Assembly (NCBI GenBank): GCA_949316235.1
Contig: OX438744.1
Location: 28,034,278 to 28,098,277, forward strand
DNA from: Oegoconia quadripuncta
Lineage: Eukaryota; Arthropoda; Insecta; Lepidoptera; Autostichidae
Length of the DNA stretch: 64,000 nt
Direction of reading: 5' to 3'
The position numbers and the translations under genes are program-made. How positions within the stretch are numbered: position 1 is the stretch's first letter; every line of letters begins with the position of its first letter. The notes under the pieces were generated by a model. That model saw only the letters and a program-made list of their open reading frames with translations. It was not told where the DNA came from and made no database searches. Positions 36,001 through 47,900 of this stretch are shown one piece after another.

Positions 36001-39000
36001 GGGTAACATTTTAGGGTCGTCCGGTTCATCCTTGCAGTCTGGTACATTCTTGCAGTCATTGCGTGGTTCTGCCAATTCATGTCCTCGTCTTCGTTTCTGT
36101 AGGTCTAACGATTGTCTCGATGGTGGAGAAATGTTGAGATGGTTGTAACTATTGTCATCTTCATGTGTAGACATGGATAGAATCAGTCGCTTTGGGTTTT
36201 TTTTAGCTGTAGAACTGGTAGGAGTAGCCTTGCATAGACGTTTCAAGTGCTCGTTAGCTTTCTTATATTTGGTAATTTGTTTCTGTAGGCAGTAGTTTTC
36301 GCTGATGAGGTTTTCGATTTCATTTTCAGCTATATCTAATTTACTTTTTAAGTCAGCATTTTTTTCCTTCATTTCATCCAATTCCTCATGGATATCTGGT
36401 ATAATTTCAGGACAACTTCTACTGAGTATGCATTTTTCTGAACTTATTGACTGGTATGATTCTTCTTCAATACTCAGTGAATCAAATGAGTTTCTAGTAG
36501 ATACATTAACAACAAGTTTTTTCCTAGTTGTTATGTTGTCATTGTGTCCATTTTGTGATTCTGTTGATGATACATTATTAAACTGTCTTATTTTATGTGA
36601 TTCAGACCAGCAGGAGTCACACTTCCAATTTTGCTTGTGCTCCGTAGTCATAATACGAAATCTTGGTGATGATACATTGCCACACTCAGTGTGATATATA
36701 TTTTTACATAAGCAACAAATAATAAATTGTCTGTTATTAATTTTTTCTTTGCATTTCACACACTTGGTATCCATTTTTTTTGTTTACACGTCTTATTCAT
36801 AAGAAGCAAAATAAAAAAAATAAAAAAATAAAAAAAAAATGAATTGAATTAATAAAATTTCCTAGATTCGAACGTCGGTACTAAATACTCGCAGACGACA
36901 CTGCAGCGCGTTAAACCAAAGTGGCTCGACGTAACGCAGTGAAATTAACTATCAGTTGGGTGAATATGCGACGTCCGAGTCATTTGAATGAGTCATACTA
37001 CGTTACCAATGTCAATAAAAAAAATGTCGATCGAAAAATCACTTAATGAATTCGTCCTTTGCACTGTTTCACTGAACACTTGTCTTTTAGTGTTTATAAA
37101 CTGGTATATAATAAGGATTGTCAATACTTAAGTAGATTTGTTTGTAATTTTTTGTAGATATTGTGTTGTCACAGTTTTCACATTATATCATAAAAAGTAC
37201 TGGGTAAATCCATCTCATAACACTGTCACTTGATATTTAGAGACCATTTTTCACTTTTATCATATTTTTGTGGAATATAATGTATTTTAAATATTTTTTA
37301 AACATCGTAATAAACACAAGTAATGTTACTCATTCCTACTACCCTCGCTTTTTACTATTACTTTACTAGTACTTTTTAATATTGGGTCTTTATCTATGAA
37401 ATTGGAGTGTTTTTTCTTCATTAATCATATGTACCAATTCCTGCGATTTTCAAAACTATATCCAAATTTGTTTTTTATTTGGAAAATGGAATATTGTTTC
37501 AAGGTTTCACATGAAGTATTTTTTAATTTCTGGGCTAAATCATATAATAAAAAAATTTTGAGCAGAGCTCTTTTCATGAGCTTCCCATAATCATTTCTTA
37601 GATTCGCTGAAACTTTTATAAAGCGGTTACTTTTAAAAATTAACGCTGTCTATACTTAACTTAATGTTATCCGATAATACACACAAAGTTTAGCTAAATA
37701 CAAAACGCCAATTTCATAGGTAAGGGCCTAATATATGAATATTTCCAGGTGTTGTCCATGTTCGCCAACTTCACTTGGGGCGACGAGCTGACGGCGGAGC
37801 AGGCGTCCATCGTGTCCCACTGGCAGACGCCTGAGGTCAATCTCTTCGGCTGCCTCATCATATACTTCTTCTCCGTCGTGAGTATATTCTTCTCTTACTT
37901 AAGTTTTAAAGTTTATCGAAGTTTTTATTTATTCAAACATGTACATAATAGATAATCCTAATATGAGCGTTTATGCATATATACCGCATGAGTTTTTTTA
38001 CCGTGAGGAAAAAAATAGGGCATATTGGGTAAGTGAAGTAGAAGTTATTGGCATAGGTAGTTTTTTTTTTTTTTTTTACAAAATCATCATATGCGCACGC
38101 GCTGGCCGCAGATTGATATGCGACTGGTGGGACTCGTAGGGTTCCTATCATTCGAAATTTATTTGGAAGTCATATTTTCTCCAATTTTTTTTATTATTTG
38201 TTTAAAGGCTTCAAATGCAACCGTCAAATGACACAGTTAACGCTTTAACGCGATGATGATTTTGAAACTACCTATGCCAATACCTTCTATTTCACAATAC
38301 AATACAATACAAATACTCTTTATTGCGCAAAATAATTTACAATAATTTTTGATGATAACAATAGAACACAATTAGGCGGTCTTATCACTAAAAGCGATCT
38401 CTTCCAGGCAACCCACAGCCATGGGACATTTGTAGGTAGAAAAACAGGTAGGGTGCACGATACTACCAACTAAAGAAATAATTATAGATAAGTATGCATA
38501 AATATAATAATAATATCATATTAATAGACTTACTTAATAATATAAATATATATAAATAAATAACTAAATATGTATATATAAATACTTAATATATAGTATA
38601 AAACACAATCGCTAGAAGCACTTACTTAATATGCCCTATTTTTGAATGCAAATGCTTAACTTGTTGCTGTAAACACTAAAGTAGATCTGGTCGGATTCCT
38701 CTGGCCGCTCACATACATAGAACGAAATGTTGGACAACAACCCTCCACCGTTACGACTTCTGACATCTAAATTTTCTTTTAAGAAGCGAATTAAAGCACA
38801 TCTGATAGAAATACAAAAGATTAATATTCCGAAAGCATTTGCAACATTTCGAATAGCTTTGCGGTAGCTGCTCACAGACATCATGATTCGTTCGCGTTGT
38901 GGGTATCTAGTTAATTGTGTCTTTAGACAATTATTATTTTAAACGAGTATCATTATGATCAATACAATTGCTATACATACTTATTATAATTTATAGAATA

Positions 39001-41750
39001 CATACTTATGGTTGTTATTGAAAGCTTTTGCACTGGTACCCTACCCTCGCTTTCTCTCGCAGGGCGCTGGCTGAAAATCAATGTCTTACCGCTATAGGTG
39101 AGGATCCACACTGAGCGATGGCCCATTTATGGTACAGATACACATACAACTCTATTATAAGTTGTAACAGTTGTACTTAATTTTTGTTTTTTTTTTATTA
39201 CTGTGAAATAAGGCTACATTTCGTAAGAATAACACCACGCAGAATGATTGTTGCTTCGAATATTTATGTATGTGTCTCTGTATTATGCAATTAAACGTTT
39301 TATCTATTTATCTATAATCGCTATATGAATGCTTATAATATTTGAGGAGCTCCCTCAATCCCTCATGGATCTCATCATCAAAACTGGATTTTGATACAAA
39401 AGAATTTTCCAAATTGGTTTACAAATGACGGAGTTCTGACATAATCAATAAAAAAAATATAACCGAAAATAAGAACTGCTTTTGAAGTGGTATAAAAATT
39501 AACGACGAGGATGGGATTCGAACCCACGCGTGCAGAGCACATTGGATTAGCAGTCCAACGCCTTAACCTCTCGGCCACCTCGTCTTGAAATTACCTCGCT
39601 AATATCAGCATCCCATGATGGTAACATTTTGTTTGAACAGGTGGAAGAAATTGCTGTATCAATTATTACAGGTGGTCTTATTAGTACGTGTGATTGGTAT
39701 TTATTTGTTTAGTGATCTTTTTGTGTAAATATCTGCAGTATATTAACTACCAATGTGTTAAGTGATCTTTATGTCAATACGAGGAGCAAAAATCAATTAG
39801 CTGTACCTTTTAGTAGACTTAGTAAAGTTAGGAAGTCATTCAGAGGTCAATGTGTGCGCTTCTACAACAAGGTTCCCATGGGTATACGGAATCTTCCGCT
39901 TAATAAATTTAAAATTATTTTAAAACAAAAATTATGTAAAAGGGATATTACAAAATTTCAGACTACCATGCGATTAAACGGCTCCTCTACACGATATATA
40001 AAAATTGTTGTAACCTTTCTAGATTCTAAATGATTGATTGAAAAGTGACAAACCCTCTGAGTTTCTGGATAGCTCTTCTCAGTAGTGGTCGTGTTCCGAG
40101 CTAGTGGTAGTTTAAAAAACAAATGACGTTTATAAGTGCATGTTGTATTGCCTACATGAATGAATGATTTTCATTTCATTTTGTTTAGTGATCTTTTTGC
40201 GTAAATATCTGCAGTATATTAACTGCCAATGTGTTGAGTGATCTTTTTGTGTAAATATCTGCAGTATATTAACTGCCAATGGGTTAAAAGATCTTTCTAT
40301 GTAGTGATCTTTTTGTGTAAATATCTGCAGTATATTACCTGTCAATGTGTTAAGTGATCTTTTATGTAGTGATCTTTTTGTGTAAATATCTGCAGTATAT
40401 TAACTGTCACTGTGTTAGTGATCTTTTTATGTAGTGATCTTTTTGTGTAAATATCTGCAGTATATTAACTGCCAATGTGTTGAGTGATCTTTTTATGTAG
40501 TGATCTTTTTGTGTAAATGTCTGCAGTATATTAACTGTCAATGTGTTAAGTGATCTTTTTATGTAGTAATCTTTTTGTGTAAATATCTGCAGTATATTAA
40601 CTATGTGTTAAGTGATCTCTTTGTGTAAATATCTGCAGTATATTAACTGTCCATGTGTTAAGTGATCTTATTGTTTAGTGATCTTTTGTGTAAATATCTG
40701 CAGTATATTAACTGTCAATGTGTTAAGTGATCTTTTTGTGTAAATATCTGCAGTATATTAACTGCCAATGGGTTAAAAGATCTTTCTATGTAGTGATCTT
40801 TTTGTGTAAATATCTGCAGTATATTACCTGTCAATGTGTTAAGTGATCTTTTATGTAGTGATCTTTTTGTGTAAATATCTGCAGTATATTAACTGTCACT
40901 GTGTTAGTGATCTTTTTATGTAGTGATCTTTTTGTGTAAATATCTGCAGTATATTAACTGCCAATGTGTTGAGTGATCTTTTTATGTAGTGATCTTTTTG
41001 TGTAAATGTCTGCAGTATATTAACTGTCAATGTGTTAAGTGATCTTTTTATGTAGTAATCTTTTTGTGTAAATATCTGCAGTATATTAACTATGTGTTAA
41101 GTGATCTCTTTGTGTAAATATCTGCAGTATATTAACAGCCCATGTGTTAAGTGATCTTATTGTTTAGTGATCTTTTGTGTAAATATCTGCAGTATATTAA
41201 CTGCCAATGTGTTAAGGATAATAATAATTAACACAACTGACTGCAATAAAGTCAAACAAAAAAAATCATCAAAATCAGTCTTCTTCAATTTATGAGCTAT
41301 GCTCTTGTCGGTGGAGTCCTTTCCACGACTTTCTGATACGACCCGGCATTCCCTGTACTCATGTATGTTCTTCTAGGCCTTCTTCTCTTCTCCTTCCCCT
41401 CTACCTTTAAGAATAAGAATAATTTATTTTTAACCACAGGTAAATACAATAGTTTGCAACAGTAGTTTACAACCGGTAAAGTTTTGTAATATTCATTAGA
41501 ATTTCTAAAAGTATGTCCCCAGCTGATGCCCATGCTAAGCATTAAAAATACTTGTGTTATAAGCATCAGCTGCTAACTCCTCAATGGACTCCTAAATTTA
41601 CATTCATAGAACAAAATCTAAGAAAACCTGTGTTTGTTATCGCCTGTGTGTGAGGGAGATATGTGTATTGTGTAAGTGCTTGAAAGTGTATACGTGCGCG
41701 TGGGTGTATGTATGTGTGTACGTGTGTGAGTGTGTAATTGTGTTGACGTG

Positions 41751-41848
<98 letters not shown>

Positions 41849-41884
41849 TGTGTGTGTGTGTGTGCGTGCGTGCGTGCGTGTGTG

Positions 41885-41924
<40 letters not shown>

Positions 41925-44900
41925 TGTGTGTGTGTGCGTGCGTGAGCCACGAGAACTTACTATTACTTTTGTATTGCCCCATAATTTTCCTTCAATGATC
42001 TTCTTGATAAAGTTGTCGTGTCGTATCAGATGACCCAACATCTCTCCCCTTCTGTTTTCAATGACCTCTTCATTGCTCCTTCTTTCCATCCAGCTTATTC
42101 TTTCCATTCTCCACCAATACCACACCACCAAAATCAGTTAATAATTAAAAACCCTTGTTAAATAATTTAAAAGTAGTAAAACCTTATGAATATTTGGCCC
42201 AAATGGGGTGGTCAGAGTCATCCCAGACATTATTGTTTGGGTGTTCCATATATTAATTATATTAGGTCCATATATTGTATTTATTTATATCATGTAAGAT
42301 TATATATATTATTATATATATTATTATATATATTTATCAGTTGTATGTTTATAACTTCTGTTTTTATAAGTCTGTCTACTTTTAAGTTACCTACTTCTCA
42401 ATTGTCACCTTGCTGAGGTTTGCTGGAAGAGATCTCTTATAGAGATAAGCTCGCATTTTGTATATTTTTACTCTGTCCTGGTTTTTTGTTTTGTTTAATG
42501 TGTATACTTGTATGCAATAAAGTGTTTAAATATTTCCAGTATTTCCTGTCGATGGTATCATGCACACTGCCAGTGCCAGCCGGTATCTTCGTGCCGGCGT
42601 TCAAGATGGGAGCCTCTCTGGGCCGCTTCACCGGGGAGGTCATGCACTACTTCTGCCCCCTGGGCGTCGCTTACGGCGGCGTGGTGCAGAAGATATTGCC
42701 AGGTTAGTTCTGTAAGATAGGTAGATAGATCCATGTACACACACATAACAAATTTTACATAAGAAAAATACAACTCAAACAATAAAACACCAGTACAGAA
42801 ACAACAAATATTATGTGTGTGCCGCAGTATACAAAAAGGCTACAGCTCAGTGTATGGATTTGCCCGAGGCGGGCAAAACACTGGTATTCTGCTGAAACCT
42901 GAGGGTTGGTCGTGGGACAAATGGAATTTTGAAGGTGTTATCAAATTAAAACTAACGTCGTTGGTAAATGAATTTTGTGTAAGATTATTCCCGTAACATA
43001 TTGGATTCAATTAATAAAATATACGTAATTAAGTTATTGAACCAAATTTATTATTATTATAGAATAAATTGATAATTTTTTTTTTTTTTTTTTATTAAAA
43101 ACTGGTTTCGCGTTTATCCACAATCTCACCTGATGGAAAGTGACGATGTAGCCGAAGATGTATCACGCACACCCAGTAAATGCCTATTCACTCTAGACTA
43201 AATAATGAAAAATTAAGAAATTATTGCAATTTTTATATTTCATGTGTATGTGAAGAGTAAGATGTACATTCCTACTGTTCTCGTACAGTGAGGTCGAACA
43301 TAGCTTCATCCAGCTTTATATATCTGCATATCTTCTGCGTGTTTGCATAAGTCTATTCAGCTTATTTCTGTTTCTTGTGTCTGTGTATTTCCTTTTTATA
43401 TCAAAAGTAATGTGCATTTTGTTACAACCTGTTTGGTGTTTTGGTTAGAAACTCTGACCGCTATGCCAAAAGGTCGCCGGTTCGAATCCCGCTAGGGGCA
43501 TATGTTTGTATGATGAATACAGACATGTGTTCCCGAGTTATGGATGTTTTTCATTTATATGTGTATTTTTTAAAAAAATAGTATTTGTGTAGTTTATCAA
43601 CCATCTGGTATCTACAATACAAGCCTAGTTGCTTAGTGTGGAACTAGATGGCGCTGTGTGTATGTGCAAAGATATTTATTTATTATTATTATTATTTATT
43701 TATTCAGTCAGTTTAAAATTTCGAAATTTCGAAAACTCCAATAAACCAAACCCACCAATGAGTATCAGCTCAAAAGAACGACACCGTTACATCCTTTGAT
43801 CTCAATCACACCTGATGTTAAGTGAAGATGAGGCCGAAGGTGGAAGCGTACTGACCCGAAAACCCAAATATTTGGGGAACTGGCTATGTTATCTCTGACA
43901 ACCGGAACACAACAATGCTATTAACATTGCTGTTTGGCGGCAGATTTAGATAAGATGGTGGTAGCTAGCCAGGCGGACATTTAAAATACCCTACCACCAA
44001 CCAAACCGAGTACTTAAACATGTACCCCGCTGGGGATCGAACCCGCGACCTCTGAATCGTAAACCCAATGTTGTTTACATTAAGCTACGGAGGCGGTTAG
44101 AAATGCAATAATCCACTGCATTAATGATATTTTCATGCTTCTTCAACCATACCCAGCGATCACCCCCCTTAATCAGTGGTACGTATGGTGAAACATTCAT
44201 GTGTTATTGATCATTCCCAGGTGGTTACGCGACAGTGGGCGCTGCGGCCTTCACCGGCGCGGTCACCCACACAGTCTCCACCATCGTTATTGTCATAGAG
44301 ATGACTGGACAGGTACGTTATCTTATTGTTAATATCATAAACTAGACGACGGAACGCGAACCCCATGCTTGAAGATCGAAATTCTATAAACAGTCTTAAT
44401 GAAATTCTTCATACAAAACGCCAATTACATAGGTAAGGACCTAATATAATTATTTAATTATTAAAAGCCAAAAAACCGGGACTGCATATTTTGTATTTTG
44501 CGTGCCCCATGTTGGATTGTTTACCATAAAATGGATCCTATGACACTAGAGCTTAAGATATATCGAGCGACACCTTGCACTTTAAAATCTGTCGAGGCGT
44601 TTAGGTTGCAGGAGGTAACATAGAAATCTACATACATACATTTTGACGACCTGTTTGGTGTAGTAGTTAGCAACTCTGATCACTATACCAAAAGGTTGCG
44701 GGTTCCAATCCCGCTAGGGGCATATGTTTGTGTGATGAATACGAACATGTGTACCCGAGTTATGAATGTTTTCATTTATAATAAGTATTTATTTACAAAA
44801 AAAATGTATTTATGTAGTATATCAACCATCTGGTATCCACAACACAAGCCTATAAGTAGCTTACTGTGGAACTAGAGTCAGAGTACATTTATTGTGAATC

Positions 44901-47900
44901 ACAGGTAGCATTTGGTCTTACAAAATCCTTAGAGCGCCATGTTTACAAAACTTTACTTAATTTACTAATACAATTCTTTATGTCAAATAAAATACATTAC
45001 ATATATGATTAACTAGCTTTCCTCCCGCGACTTCGTCCGCGTGGAAGATTTTATCAAAATACAAACAACAAACTTTCATCCCCTATTTTATCCTCTTGGG
45101 GGTAGAATTTATCAAAATCCTTTCTTAGCGGATGCCTACGTCATAACATCTACCTGCATGCCAAATTTCAGCCCGATCCGTCCAGTGGTTTGGGCTGGGC
45201 GTTGATAGATCACTATGTCAGTCACCTTTGAGTTATATATATTTACATAGGTGCATTACAATTGGATACAATACAATTATATGGACTTGTCATCTAAGAA
45301 TTCGTGTAAGCTGTAATAACATTTTTGGACCAACAGCTCATGCAGTTTCCTCTTAAATACCGGTAAATCAGGCGCTTCCCTAATAAATTTTGGAATCTTA
45401 TTATAGATGGCGCTGTGTATTTTATAACTTGGTCTCGAACTGTCACAATTTCCAAGCATTTAAGCGGTTTTTGCGTTTCTTATTACTGGAACTTTTACCG
45501 TCTGCTACCGCCCAGCTCGCTGCATCTAGGCGCAGTCCGTGGTATATACGAAATCGGGATGACGAGCTTCACCCCTCCTTCTTTCCCATAGGGTTGGCCT
45601 CATTGTCACTTTGCATGTCATTGGCTACATTCTCATTTGTCAAGTGGGGGAAGTGGGAAACTTCTTCTTTCTTACATACCCTATTTCTTTCTTTATTTAA
45701 TCTGGGGTCCAAGGTAGCAATAGAGTCATGTAGGGCACCGTCTACCTTCAGTAGTCGCCGTGGCGAGTACCAGTATCTTTTTTTTTTTATTATTCACAAC
45801 GGTTTGGTACTTGACCTCAATCACACCTGATGTTAAGTGAAGATGAGGTCGAAGGTGGAAGCGTACTGACCCGGAAACCTCAACACATTTGGGGGACTGG
45901 CTATCTTATCTCTGACAAAATCGTAAACCCAATGGTGTTTACATTGAGCCACGGAGGCGGTTAAATTATGTAACTTTATGTTACGTCATCGCTAACATTG
46001 ACCAATAAGAGACCGTCAAATTTCCGAGCGAGCGATGAGCCAACCAATGACACAGTAGAACGTAATCTATCATGATATTGATGTGATTAGACTACATAGT
46101 TGAATCTCTGGTACGGGACGGCTAGCTAGATGGAGCGACGACCTGCGTCGGGCAGCTAAAAACGACTGGATACGTGAAGCCGAAGATCAAGCTTTGTGTT
46201 TTTTTTTATGCACGACGGGTTCGTACTTGACCTCAATCACACCTGATGTTAAGTGAAGATGAGGTCGAAGGTGGAAGCGTACTGACCCGGAAACCTAAGA
46301 AAAATAAGAGGAGTACCAACCCGTTTAGCATAAAAAATAATAAAAAAATAAAAAGATGGTGGTAGCTAGCCAGGCGGACATTTTAAAATGCCCTACCACC
46401 AACCAAAAGAGAGTGTCAGTGCTTTCAAGCCAACTGTGGGACTTTTCTCATATGGAAACAACAACACTCGTCTGAAATTCCACTACTGGTCGTTCACCCA
46501 TCCAATCCGCATAAACACAAATGATAAAAGTGCTTGTTACCTTTCAGATAACCCATTTGCTGCCCATAATGGCCGCCGTGCTCGCTGCGAATGCCGTGGC
46601 TGCCCTCCTCCAGCCCTCGGTCTTCGACAGCATCATCCTCATTAAGAAGCTGCCTTACTTGCCCGACCTGCTCAGCTCCGCTAGCCGTAAGTATTTATCC
46701 ATATCGAAGGATTTAAACATTTCTGTAAATTGAATGATTTGTATCGATCCCAAGAAAACAGTTTTTATTTAGTGACGACCTGTTTAGTGTAGTGGTTAGA
46801 AATTCTGCTGCTATACCAAATGGTCGCGGGTTCGAATCCCGCTAGGGGCATATTTTTGTATGATGAATACAGACATGTGTTCCCGAGTTATGGATGTTTT
46901 TCATTTATATGTGCATTGTCAAAAAAAAAGTATTTGTATAGTTTATCAACCATCTGGTATCTATAATACAAGCTTAATTGCTTAGTGTGGAACTAGATGG
47001 CGCTGTGTGTATGTGCAAAGATATTTATTTATTATTATTATTATTTATTTATTCCTTTAATAATTCATTGGTCAGGTGCCATGTGGTTTCTGCACGTAAA
47101 AAGAATAACCAGTCTCTTCCCGTGGGTGTCGTCAAGGCGACTAAGGGACTTTCCACCAAAAAACATCTATACACTTGTACGTTTTAACGGCGATGGGTCA
47201 CCCCATGTCACATGTGCTTTTCTGAATATTAAAAATCAAAATCAAAAATATTTTATTCAATGTGGGATACAAAAATGTCACTTAATGAAAGTCAACATGT
47301 TATTTTCTTTTAAACTACATCGCTTCACAAGGTGTTATTTTTAGGGAGAAGAAGCGACAAGAAACTCCGCAACAACACAGCTTTTCAATTGGTTTCCATC
47401 TTTACAATAATATTACATTTTATATTACATATTACAAAACAAAAGCAATTAACATAACGACCAGCTAACACCAGACCTCCTTATCGTCTAAATAATCATC
47501 TATCCTGTAATAACCCTTCTTACACAGAGTTTCTTTATTGTGGCGTTAAATTCAATACATATTCTGGTATTTTATTGTAAAAGCGTATGCTGTGTCCCAC
47601 AAAGGATGTGCTAACCTTGCTAAGTCTAAATTGTGGAATTTCAATTTTATTTTTGTTTTATAGTATTCAAAGGACTTGTCCGCGTTTTATATGGAGAGTG
47701 GTTTTTTACTCCGAGTAAATTCCGACCGGGTTGGTACTACACTGATATTAAAGGTACAAAAATGTAGATCGTAAAACCGCTTTAAAATGAATTTTGCACA
47801 CCTCCGTTTTTATAAAATAAATTAATGAAATAACTATGGTGGAATTATTTTGCGATGCCATTGGCAACACTGGCGACTATTTACTCCACAAAAAATCGAT

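Larger units (their letters stand above)
32281..36990 (-). mobile_element. nearly full-length CR1-type LINE in ClC-2 intron 9
   Basis: On the minus strand, ORF1 (36774-35287) is followed by ORF2 (about 35276-32434) and a short 3' UTR ending in an ATTC/GAAT-type simple repeat near 32281-32310. The 5' limit is uncertain; the 5' UTR appears to run to about 36990. PHD-finger plus esterase-like ORF1 and an APE endonuclease plus FADD reverse transcriptase ORF2 fit the CR1 group. I did not find a target-site duplication, which is common for CR1. Only two lesions break ORF2, so the copy is fairly young. Confidence 0.85.

Noticed and set aside
40190..41215. CRISPR-like regular array
   Set aside because: Repeats are longer than spacers, the spacers are themselves repeated, and the DNA is an insect intron; it is a minisatellite.
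41581..42033. Long open frames of Thr/His or Cys/Val repeats on both strands
   Set aside because: They are translations of the (GT)n and GTGC microsatellite, not genes.
42437..42782. Minus-strand open frames over exon 11
   Set aside because: Shadows of the conserved ClC-2 coding exon.
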